A DNA stretch of 64,000 nt from contig NC_092611.1 of the NCBI RefSeq assembly GCF_047663525.1, positions 7,539,001 to 7,603,000 on the forward strand, read 5' to 3'. A model generated the notes under the pieces. The model was not told the DNA's origin. It saw nothing but the letters and a program-made list of their open reading frames with translations, and did not search any database. Source of the stretch: Anas platyrhynchos. Lineage: Eukaryota; Chordata; Aves; Anseriformes; Anatidae. How positions within the stretch are numbered: position 1 is the first letter of the stretch; every line of letters begins with the position of its first letter. A program made the position numbers and the translations under genes. Shown here piece by piece: positions 23,301 to 33,530 of the stretch.

Positions 23301-26300
23301 ATGTACAATTTTTTAATGGCTCTAGACCAAGGCACTCAGACTCTCTGTGCACTGCGCCTTACCTCAGTGTAAACACCTAATCAAGATTGCCTGCGCTTCA
23401 ACAATAGCAGCCAAATGCAATTCGAGAACCACAAGCCTTTGAAGTCCTCACTGCAAAGGCCGGTTTTCTAGTCTGGGATAATGACATGCCATGATTGCTG
23501 TCTTTGTTGTATCTTTTCAGTAGAGAAGCAATTATGGGCCTCAATTTAACAGAATAGGCATTACACAGCTTATGATGCTCAAAATGCAATTTCATTTGAT
23601 CATTTTCTCAATTTGATTGGTATTAATAGAATAGTTCACAAAAAATGCTGGCAGAGGTTGTGTCCTGTTCCTCTTTCAAAGAGATAATGTAGAAGTATGC
23701 TTTACCTGCCCAGTAAACTATCAGTGCAGTGAGTCAGTTGGTTCCACCAAAAACATCTTCCTGACTGCAGAGCTGCATCTATCCACATCAGGAAGCCTAC
23801 GAGGAAACTTTGTCTGTTACCTTTTCTAGCAACAGCTACAGAATCTGCATGGTCATTTGGGGCAGCAAGGTCATCTGAAAACTCAGCAATGGACCCTACC
23901 TACCTTTATCTTCTTCTCCCAATCTCTTACCCCCAGAAATGTGGGTCTCAGCTCCCCAAAAGGTTTTAACACTTCCTCCACGCTGATTTCACCATGATGG
24001 TTTTCCATTAGTACTACTGACCTTAGTCACAAACACCTCGCCAGTGCAACTTCTGCTTTAGCCAGCGTCACTCTGCAGCCACTCCTACTACAAGCAAGCC
24101 TCTACAACTATAAAAGTTGTCTCTTTATTGTGGGACTGCACACTTCACAGAGATCACACCTCCTAGAGAACACAGCAGGATAATTGCAGACAGCACAAGT
24201 ACAAATAAAAAGTAAGAAAGCATTCTGTTTTGTGAAACTTTCCAGATTGAAAAAAAGTTTGATGCCTTCAATAAAATTTTTCATTATTACTGTATCTACA
24301 TGGGTATCTCTTGGCTTTGAAATCTGCAGAGCCAGCAGCCACCTTTGAGTAATTAGTTGCTCAAATCCAGTTTCCAGACATGGTGCTACTATGGCTGTGA
24401 CCACACGAAGATACACTTCTTGTTTCTGGGCTTGCTCTTTTGCAAAAGCAGTTTGATAGTGTTGCCCTTTTGGCTGTTCTTTGTTTCTGTAGCTACTCTT
24501 TGTGCTTTCCTACCAACACTGCTGTGTTTTGCCATCTTCTTCCACGTGACCGAGTTGTTCAAGACCTTGCTGCGGTATGTTTACCCACCAGTATCTTGGT
24601 GCACTGGCTGATTGCCTGGACAATGGCAATTGTCTGGCTGATCTTTTACTAGGTACATGCACTGACTTTCATATAAATTGAGGAGCCCAGGCATTTGAAA
24701 GTTACAAGTAGATTTCTGTGCCGCATGCTTCCTGCAATTTTCTTTTCCTCTCTTCTCCTTAAAAGTAGAAGGAATACTCCCTGCTACCACACTGCTATTG
24801 ATGTTTTTTGCCTTCCTTTTCATTTGTTCTTTTAGCCATTCATTTTCTTGCCATCTATTATATAATGCCTAAGTTGACCATTTGAGCTTTACTGGGAGTC
24901 AAATTATTTCTCATCCTTTCCCAGGACTTTTAAATCCTTGCTATGTCTGGGCTATCTTTATGTGTGGCCATAAACATTCTGTTTTTTCAGATTGCAGATA
25001 CTAAAACTGTTGATGAGGAACCAGTTCAGAGTGTCCCACCATTCCAGAACGTGAAAATGGACCCTGAAGACAAGTGGTACCTGAAGTCACAGCAGCTCAA
25101 GGTTCCTTTTCAATAGAACATGATAATTGAATTATATAAGTAAAAGTATGCAAGTTTGAATATTTCAAGCTGATTATTTCTAGAGTGCCAATTACTGTCA
25201 ATAAATCCTTAGGTATAAAACTGCAGATAACCACAAAAAAATTAAGGCCTATGCTGGTTTCTATACTGAATGATTTTAAATCAAAAAGATTTCCAAATCC
25301 CAAGAAATTATGAGCTTAAAGAGTCTGTTTAGGACATTATTTGTTTGATAATGTAAAAGAGCAAATTAGTATATTGTCATGTTTCCTCATTCATGAGGAT
25401 TCTGAGATAGAATTTAACTGCTGTTGCATTACTTGTCCCCAAAAATCCCAGTGAACACTAAGGGGCTGCCATAAAACAGAAAATATTACAAGTAGAAAAA
25501 GTTGCAGTGACCTCCACTTGCACAGAAGATTTGTTTTACGCTGGCCTTTCAAACCAATATAATGGGGTACTCTGGAACAATAAAAGAGACCTGTTCATCA
25601 TCACTGGTGAAAAAAAAAAACAACAAAACACAAGAAGTTCAGAATGAGAACTTCAGGCTAACTGGAATTATTATTAGCAAACCTGGTTACTGACTTTGTA
25701 TCGAACGTACTTGAAGTAATCCAAGCAGATGGTTTAAATTCATTTAAGAATAGAAGCTGCGCTTTTACAAACAAGATTTTATGCTGCTGTTCATTTTAAG
25801 AGATGGGCTCTAAATATGGAATTACAGAGCGAGAGAGGTATTTCACTGAGCTGCTCGTTCCATTTAAATGGGAAAACATTGGCCTAGAGTCAGTTTGGCA
25901 GCAGTGGATGCTTTCCACCGCTGGCACAGTATGCCAGAACACTAATCGCTACAGCAGAGGTCGAGCTAACAAATCATCATCTTGGCACCAGGAGTCAGGA
26001 TTCCCCAGTGCTAAAGCTTTCGCCAAAACATGCTGCTCTATATGTGGATTTAATACCTACCATTAAGTAGTTATTCTGAGTGCATATGCTATGTAGTGGT
26101 TGCAAGTGTTGCTAACAAAAGAACCCTAGAGAGACAGGAGGATGAAATGGAGGATTTTAGTGCTGACAAAGATTAAATGGACTGAGAATGGATTTGTATA
26201 TTACCTAGACGGAAAGCCATGCCTTTCCTCAAAATGGGCAATACCCGATGCTGTAATTGGAAAGCAGTGAATAAACTCCAGATTTGGAGTATGTCTGTTT

Positions 26301-29300
26301 AGCTGAACACAGTAGTCCTGGTGTGCTTAAATTTTTAAATTGTTTCTTTACTATTTGGATAATGTTTTTTCAGGACACAGGACAGGGAGGAGTGCTTGGT
26401 TTAGAAGTGAAATCTTTTAAACCATTGACATACGTTTTTTTTTCTGCTGTGGACCAGTCTAATAATGTGCACATAGCTATCTCTTCATGAAATTTAGTAC
26501 AATTTACCATACCTAGGTCTCTTTAAGGGCCCTTTCATCAGAAGATGTTTTGTTCAAAAACCCCAGATCCCAAATCCAGAAACAAATGCCACAAAATAAG
26601 ACTGTTGTCCGTACCATAGTAGACTTCAGGAAACAGATGCTTTTCCTTTAACACGTCACTTTGTGAAGAGTTAACTTTTAAAATTAATTTCCATCCCGAT
26701 ACTCATTCAGACATAGAAAACATTGCTGTAATCCCTTTCAGGTGGGGCTGTGTGTTGTAACAGACAAGCTTACCCATACGCTTGCATATTGTTGATCTTA
26801 ATGAACATACAAAATAGCAACAACTGAAATTCACCCCGCTTTTGATAACTTGTTTTAGGATCACCAAAACAAGTGGTCCCAGAGAAAGAAAATAAAATCC
26901 AACCAGAGTCTCAAAGGGGGAGCTTTCTCAAGGAGTGATAACCAACAGCCAGCAGGAAGACCAGCAGAACCAAAGCCTTGGCATCGCCCAACGTCAGAAT
27001 TTCGGACAGCTCCCACACAGGCAGCAGAGCAAGACAACAGCAGTGCACCGCAGAAATGGCTGTGCCCCAGTCTTTCTGTCGGACCTGACACTAATACAAC
27101 AGCAAATTCCAAAAATTGCTTAATCAATTTCCCAAATCAAAGACATTCTGTTAATCAGGATTTTACCACACCTACCTATCCTATTCATCCAACACCACAT
27201 AAACTTAACCCAGCAGAGGTTATGTCACCGGCGTATACCAGCAAGGAGACCAAGAAATACCAACATCAACCTCCAAATGGACTTCCACATGACCAGCAAC
27301 ATTTATACACAGATGATACTGCAAAGTTTTTTCCAAGAGATGGCAGTACCGATGGTCAAGCATATCCAAATCAGAGGAATATTTCATCTACTTTTAATGC
27401 TAATTTTCAAGAACTGGTAAAGGACCATATATCACTTCAGGATTGCAAGAGGCAGAATTATGCACAAAAAAGTTATCACAACTATGCTGTCAGTAGTTTA
27501 AGGTAAGGATATGTGTTGAAACAATATTATGGTAACACTATAATACCCAAATAAATTAGAGATGAACAAGAAAATGTGTTTTTTTAGTCCCAGAATCCAA
27601 AGGATAAAATTCTTCTGCTACAAGCCTACCACTATACATTACTACTAACTTAAAATTCATTCCAACTATTGATTTTTTATATATATCATTGGAAAAGGAC
27701 CATTCTATACTCTATTCTCTCTTGCACAAAATTTTTTTTGTGACTGAAAGTTTCCCTTAAAGACTAGAAGTTGTTTTGTGTTTTTTAAAAAAAGAGCATT
27801 GTACCTAAACTATAACTGCATAGAATTATATCAAAATTTGCCTTACAGGGTGAATATCCAGAGTTACTCTAGTGCCAATTCTGGCTTACCACACAGCCTT
27901 TAAAAGTTGTCCACATTTACCATCATGGATTGGCACATACACAATCAATAAGATTCAATTGTTATTCTAGGTGTCCTGTGTTAGCGTAGGAGCTAAAAGT
28001 CTTTGTGCACATGTGCTGGGAATAAAGGCTGGACACTGTTGGCATGTTGAGCATGAAAATCTAATACCAGCTTTGTAGAGATTCACCTGCCTTGATAAAA
28101 ATGAAGGTTTTATTTCAAATAGACAAAGAATTATTTCACTACTTAGCAGGCCTGATCCAAAGCCCTTTAAAGGCAGTTTTCATTGATGTAAGCTAGCTTT
28201 GCATCAGGCTGAAAATATCCCCATCTGTGTTTTTTCCATTCATATTAAACGATTTCTGTTCACTTGGGTGCAAACAGAGTCAGTCCCTGTAAAATGCCCA
28301 TGTGTCCACCTTCATGTTCCCATTATATTCCATGAGCAGTGATTCTTTGTACAGACTACTAGGAGAGCTATCTGCTGTATACAAATAAATATATATCTTC
28401 TTCCTCTTTCTTTTTTGAGGCCTTCCCAGTCACCAGCAGCCTGTTGTACAGCCTCCCAGCTTACCCAAACCACAGAGAAACATCACCAAGAAATGTCTCA
28501 TCTGAAAAAAGGTCACTTAGCTGATGACAGGCACTTGTTCAGCCCACTTCCACCAGTAATTCCACAGGCCGAAAGTGATTCAGAGGTGGATCCAAAGAGA
28601 GGTGAAGGAAATCAAGCGAAAATAAACCGAAGCAACTCTGAAGGATATCTCATGCTAATGGAAAAGCAAAAACAGCCTAAAGTCTACAAGAAGGTAATCA
28701 AGTAGCCATAGATTGGGCAATTTTACCTTTTTACTTCCTCCTCTGGTTATTTTTTTCTTGATAAACCAAAGATCTTCACTCAAAAAAAAAAAAAAAAGGA
28801 ATGGGGATATATTGTTATTACAGAGAGCCCACACACAGATGCACAATGACTTACCCAGACCATTACATGTCACAAATGTGGAAACAGACACTGAAGATGA
28901 AGACATGTATTGGTAGTTTTGTCTGACCAAATTATTTGAATCTAGAGAGCGAGGCAATTCACTGCCACCTCTACGTCACTTTCATTCTTGATTAGCTCTA
29001 AGAACACACAGAGCAGTTTTTGTCCTTGATGGTATCCAGTGATAAAATGATTTGGAATAAAGCTGTTTGTATAAAACAGCAGGTAGCCAGGCTTCAGTTC
29101 TGAGCAAACCATTATCTTGGGTCATGCTCATTTGCTATCCAACTCAAATCTCTTGGTTTCCTAGGGAATCACACTGAACAAGACCAAACTTAGAGGATTT
29201 GTAAAGCTAACGGCATAAACATTATTACAGGTCTGCTGACAATCCCATTGTGGTCCTTGTTAAAACTTGGTGCTTTTTGTTTCTGATGTGTATCCAGATT

Positions 29301-32300
29301 TCATGCTGTAAGCAGTTAACACAGATGCAGATGCAGTGGAAGAGAATAGAGATATCCCTGTGTGTCCATGACAAATTAAATGTTTACGAAGTTAGCTCCA
29401 TGTCTCAGGACAGACAAGCTAATCTGGAGTAATTACTCATGTGCTTCATCTAGGAGGGCTTTTGTGTATTGCTGCCTGAATGCCCCTAAGAAGAATTAGC
29501 TGGATTATGATAGTAACTGAAGGGCAGATTTCCTTCCCTTTCTGTTTCCCTGAGTTCAAACCATTGTTTCTGTCCTGTATTTTCAGTAGCTTTCTCACAC
29601 TTCACATGTGAGAAATGTCACAGAGAATAGGACAGTTTATATCCCACAGAGGGATCCAGCTTTTCCTAATAAACAAATACAGTCATACTCATCACAAGTT
29701 TTTAAAATGTAGTCATTTTTTTTTAAATTAACCTAGTCTTCTTAACATTGTTTTAAAATTCTGGAAGTATTGAGGTTGTTTGGTTTTTTTGTTGTTGTTG
29801 TAAAGTCATAAAGGGTTCAAATGGTGTCATCCATCACTCATTTTCTGTCTTACCTATGCATTTGTAAGGCTGTAGCTGTGCTGCAAGGCATACATTTTGC
29901 ATCTGTCTGTGTACAATTTTGCATTGCAGTTTTGAGAACAAAGAATTGTTACTATTACTAATAATATTTGCCTATTTTTTTGCCACTGTTGTGGTTTAAC
30001 TCAACAGTCAGCTAAGCACCACACAGCCATTCGATCACCTCCCACTCCTACCCCATCTGAAACCAGGGCAGCTACCAAAATCATTTACTTTTATCTGTTT
30101 CTCTTATAATAGTTTCTTTGGAATTTCATTCTGATAACTGTCAATTGGGTCACTATAACCTGTTTAAAGCTCTCAAAAGATCATTTTTGACTGCGAAAGT
30201 ATTGCTTTGTGATGTGGATGACTAGCAATTATCCATCTGGATTCAAAGGAAATACAGTGTAATTTGATTTCTGCAATTAACTCAATCTTTTTGGTCACTT
30301 ACAATCTTTGAAATGAGACATGGCAGAGGTAAGACTGAAACTGTAAGTTGAATTGTGCTCTTATGTTTGTTGTCCACTACAAGACTGGTTTTAATTATGC
30401 TCTCTATGAGATGATATAAAGGGAAATCTGTCACTACGCTGTGTTTTTCAGCCATATAGCTCAAAAACCTACATGAATTTGGATGTGAAGCTTGGAGGCC
30501 TCGGACCTGACTATGAAGCCATCAAGGAAAAAGTAAGTAGCATAGCCAGCTTAAACAGCAACAGAGGTATAAACGGAAGACTCCAGTGGAAAAAGTGTTT
30601 CATTGATGGATCACTGAGATGTGTAGTTAACCATACTCTTTTTTTCTTTTGTCAGAAAGAGAAGTTAAAGCAACAAAAGGAATATGCAAAACAAATAAAG
30701 GAACACAACATGAAAAACATTGCTTTGGTTCAGAGGTTACCTACAAAACCCCAGGTCATATCTTTAGTGTCAAGACAGAAGGTAAGACTAGAGTTTGTGT
30801 CAAATGTATGCAGGGAATGATTCTGGACTTTGCACAGAGAAAAAGAAAAGCAGGAAATTTAAGTCATAGTATGCTGAAATACTTTATCTACATTGATTTT
30901 CCTTTAACTCTAAGGACTTCTACTCTACTGGGATCTCAGCAGGTACTTTTGCATCTGTTCTATTGCTGTAGATGTATGCCAAGAGCTGCTGATTTCTTTG
31001 CCAGTCTTCAGTCCACGCATCCACCTTGCTTATCATGAGAATGTACCAATTGGAAGTGGAGCAGTACTCCACACAAGCTATGGCTTAACCAGCCAGTGAT
31101 GTTTTCCTGGCAAAAAGGGCAAGAATAAAGGAGAGCAGGACCCCTGCAGGAACACTACCCAGTGCAGCACATTCTCTATTACATCGGTGTTAGAGTCCAT
31201 GCCACTACACAGTGCACCCTTCCAATGGACCACAGATAACCTCTTATTAGTCTATTATCCACCTGCCTGCCAGTCTCAATCACAAACTCTTTTCACTTCA
31301 GTTGCATAGCTACCGTAATTGGCCTTATTTTTCTAGCCCATATAACATTACTTTAGCCTTCACTGGCCTTCAAAAATAACCTAAATGAGCAACAGCTGAC
31401 TACTTGACAATGGCATATATAAACAAACAAAGGGAGTGCCTTTTGCCTCTTGGAGGAAGTAATAAAGCTCTGAAAATACCACATGTTCTGTCAGATCAGC
31501 TCTGCAGGAGCTCACCCTCCTGGTGCTGAAAGCACACTAGGTATTTCTCCAAGGTGACGAACGAGAACTGCGTGCCTCAGAGAAAAAAGTTTTTGAGTTT
31601 ACAATTAGTTGAATTCCTCAGTTACTTGCATTCATTTTCAAATTTCATATAAACCACAAAGAGATGAAACTGCATTCTTTAGATGTTAAAAGGGCTTTGG
31701 ATTCCTTCAGAAGACTTCCTGCTCTGTCTCTTTCACCAACAATATGAGATAATGCAACTTCCACTTGAGACTTAACAGGTGTCTCCAGGTACATGGCTGA
31801 AACACAGATACCAAAAGACACCTCAGGTAAAACCAGGGCTCTCACACTTTCAGAATTTCCATAATACTATTTCTAATTTCTCTGCAAGGTAGCTTTACAG
31901 GTCTTGTACATCTTTGACAATCCTACAGGCATCTGCTTTGCATTCTTCTTTCAGCATGGCCCTGATCTGCTTCAGTGATGCATGCCAGATCTAGAACAGC
32001 AACTTGAATGCTCCTGTTTTCTTTTTTGCTTTTGATAGTTAAGTCTATCATACGGTAGAAACTACTGACAGTTAAACAGAGCTGAAATACTTCATATTTG
32101 CACAGTATAGTCTTTACCTACTTCTCACATGCAGGTTTATCTACATACTGCTACGGAAACACATATTTGGAAAGCACATGATGAAAAAAAATGGTCTGCC
32201 AGGCTAGGAAGTACAGTTCTTCCAGATGTGCTGTCCCTGTCAATATTCCATTACTGCCCTCCTTTCCCTCTGCTTCATCTGCTGTGTATTTGTTCAGCAT

Positions 32301-33056
32301 GTACACGGTCAGAGTGTCTGCAGTAGTAAAATGGTTTGTTTCCCACTGCTGTTCATATTCTCAGTATAGTATGTGTAGATCCTGGACAGACTGGGTGTTC
32401 CTGATAAAGAAACGAGACCTTTCAATACATCAGTTCCTTAGATTTTGTCATCAAAATGCTCAGTTTCCATCTTTGTCTCATTAACCTGTGTAACACCCTG
32501 CAAGGTATGATTGGGAGTAGGAGCTTAATGAGATATTTTTTTTAATGAAGTTTAGAGACTTAGTAGACAGTGTTGCTTTTTTGTTTTTAAAGAAAAAATG
32601 CTATGCTTCTGTATGGCAGGTGGCCTCCAGAGATAAGTGTCAGGAAGCAAATCTCCTTGAGGTGGGTTATTTTTCCCATTGGAGAGGTTTCTTGCTGTTG
32701 CCACTGAGGCATCTAATACTGAACACTGACAGAAACAAGATCAGGAATTAGAAGAACTACTGACTTGACTGAGCATAGAAACATCCAAATTTTCTTGAAG
32801 TGAAGGACAGGTTTCGTCTTAATCACAATTTCTGCAATCTTCATGTTTTTAGGCACTGGAGTATGCTAAGAAGATTCCAAAACCAAAGACTTTCACAGCA
32901 AAACAATCAGATGAAGAGGTGAAAGAGGAAAGAGTTCCAACAACAACTTTAAAAGGAGACAGTTTTCCTCAAATTGCATCTTTGGAAACTTTACAAAGCA
33001 GACATGAGAAGGAGAAGCAAGTTGTAGCTGCTTTCAGAACCCTTCATATCTTATAA
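17004..33056 (+). CDS. JHY: JHY: junctional cadherin complex regulator / juvenile hydrocephalus protein (8 coding exons)
   Basis: Joined exons: 17004-17389, 19738-20239, 24991-25101, 26859-27502, 28420-28693, 30452-30532, 30656-30781, 32853-33056. They total 2328 nt and 775 residues, near the human length (roughly 770). The protein is hydrophilic, Ser/Gln/Asn-rich and probably mostly disordered. The family stretches are VDKYFNLRYNPNWK (exon 2), DPEDKWYLKSQQLK (exon 3), LGGLGPDYEAIKEK (exon 6), KLKQQKEYAKQIKEHN (exon 7, helical/coiled) and ALEYAKKIPKPK (exon 8). Loss of Jhy in mice causes juvenile hydrocephalus with faulty ependymal cilia; no biochemical activity is known. Identity rests on these stretches and on the place between CRTAM and BSX. 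The start is ATG 17004 (A at -3) or the in-frame ATG at 17058 (MSKK...). The donor of exon 3 is unusual (see findings). Confidence 0.9.
17390..19737 (+). other. JHY: JHY intron after coding exon 1
   Basis: AT-rich 2.35-kb intron with no coding exon seen. Smooth AT-rich blocks at about 17930-18460 and 18540-18960, without obvious repeats, could be conserved noncoding DNA, but only a cross-species alignment could tell. Confidence 0.55.
19738..20239 (+). CDS. JHY: JHY coding exon 2
   Basis: Starts in phase 2 and carries REQQPVDKYFNLRYNPNWK, the most recognisable N-terminal family motif. The rest is Ser/Gln/Lys-rich, ending EVLQEQ at CAG/GTGGGT. The open frame runs the full 502 nt. Confidence 0.92.
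20240..24990 (+). other. JHY: JHY intron after coding exon 2
   Basis: The largest JHY intron (4.75 kb). It holds a (GA)n tract at about 23190-23216, a possible MIR-like fragment near 22450-22500 and a LINE-like degraded stretch about 21750-21990. No coding exon or RNA gene is supported. Confidence 0.6.
24991..25101 (+). CDS. JHY: JHY coding exon 3
   Basis: 111 nt and 37 codons, phase 0-0, including NVKMDPEDKWYLKSQQLK, a conserved family block. The acceptor GTTTTTTCAG is strong. The donor CTCAAG/GTTCCTTTT departs from the U2-type consensus after GT. Confidence 0.88.
25102..26858 (+). other. JHY: JHY intron 3, candidate U12-type intron
   Basis: Begins GTTCCTTTT and ends CTTTTGATAACTTGTTTTAG with a poor pyrimidine tract. 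Both ends lean towards minor-spliceosome introns. An A/C-rich run lies near 25610-25630. No coding exon is seen inside. Confidence 0.5.
26859..27502 (+). CDS. JHY: JHY coding exon 4 (largest)
   Basis: A 644-nt open exon in phase 0, ending in phase 2 (TTAAG/GTAAGG). It codes for a low-complexity, Gln/Asn/Pro/His-rich region, probably disordered and fast-evolving. Exon limits are set by frame continuity with exons 3 and 5. Confidence 0.87.
27503..28419 (+). other. JHY: JHY intron 4
   Basis: AT-rich 0.9-kb intron with no exon or RNA gene seen. Confidence 0.65.
28420..28693 (+). CDS. JHY: JHY coding exon 5
   Basis: Starts in phase 2 after CTTTCTTTTTTGAG and ends VYKK at AAG/GTAATC. It includes RSNSEGYLMLMEKQKQPKVYKK, a block shared with mammalian JHY just before the PYS...LGGLGPDYEAIKEK exon. 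Confidence 0.9.
28824..28916 (+). CDS. JHY: Candidate alternative last exon of JHY
   Basis: A possible acceptor (ATTGTTATTACAG) ends at 28823. In the phase left by exon 5 it opens a 30-codon frame ending in an acidic tail (ETDTEDEDMYW) and TAG at 28914-28916. AATAAA follows at 29056-29061. Use would give a short JHY isoform without the conserved C-terminal exons. The frame is short, so this is a prediction only. Confidence 0.35.
   Translation, partial: RAHTQMHNDLPRPLHVTNVETDTEDEDMYW
28917..30451 (+). other. JHY: Rest of JHY intron 5
   Basis: Contains a polyadenylation signal at 29056-29061, a T/G-rich simple tract about 29775-29803 and an LTR-like fragment at about 29987-30080. No other exon is seen. 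Confidence 0.55.
29987..30080 (+). repeat. Fragment resembling an avian endogenous-retrovirus LTR end
   Basis: TGTTGTGGTTTAAC followed by AGCTAAGCACCACACAGCC resembles the 5' end of an LTR common in many bird genomes, as I remember it. Only about 90 bp are recognisable; no partner LTR, internal genes or target-site duplication were seen. If correct it is a worn solo-LTR piece. Confidence 0.45.
30452..30532 (+). CDS. JHY: JHY coding exon 6
   Basis: 81 nt, phase 0-0, with VKLGGLGPDYEAIKEK, a hallmark of the family. Acceptor GTGTTTTTCAG, donor AAAA/GTAAGT. Confidence 0.93.
30656..30781 (+). CDS. JHY: JHY coding exon 7
   Basis: 126 nt, phase 0-0. Lys/Gln/Glu-rich KEKLKQQKEYAKQIKEHN is likely helical. 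The intron before it is only 123 nt. Confidence 0.92.
30782..32852 (+). other. JHY: JHY intron 7
   Basis: A 2.07-kb intron with no coding exon supported. Parts of 31000-31400 have the look of old repeat DNA but match no family I can name. Confidence 0.55.
32853..33056 (+). CDS. JHY: JHY coding exon 8 and stop
   Basis: 68 codons beginning ALEYAKKIPKPK and ending LQSRHEKEKQ...AAFRTLHIL with TAA at 33054-33056. The acceptor TTCATGTTTTTAG is fair. The end fits the family's charged helical C-terminus. Confidence 0.9.
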   Translation, partial: ALEYAKKIPKPKTFTAKQSDEEVKEERVPTTTLKGDSFPQIASLETLQSRHEKEKQVVAAFRTLHIL

Positions 33057-33530
33057 GTGGTTTGAAATGATTACAGATATCTTCAAAGCAAAAATATCGG
33101 AACTGTTTAATTATGAGCTATAACCATCACATATTGATTTACCATTCCATTCAAATATAAAGTGGTTTAAGTTTAATCAATTTTAGAATCAGTTCTACTG
33201 TATCTAATTTCTAAAAACATAAACACTTACATATGTAGCATTTTAAATGTACTCATCTCTTTTCTGGTTTTTGTTGCTGCTGGTTTTTTGTTTGTTTCTT
33301 TGTTTTGTTTTTTCCTTGAAATGAACTGTTGCAGTTGCATCTTTGAGACTAATCAGCTAGTGGCTTGTCAGAGCTGGGTCATTTTTAGACATGTCAAACA
33401 TACAAGTGTATCTGTAAAACATTAAAAAGAATCACCATTTTCATTTGATGATACCAGCAATGTTTCTCTTTTTTAAAGTGCAGAGGAGACTTTGGCAGAC
33501 TATCCAGAAATAAAGTCAAATCCATTGCTG
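33057..33530 (+). other. JHY: JHY 3' UTR with candidate polyadenylation signal
   Basis: AATAAA at 33509-33514 is about 455 nt past the stop. The same 52-nt stretch (33479-33530) also looks like an internal exon (see findings), so the true 3' end is uncertain. Confidence 0.5.
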
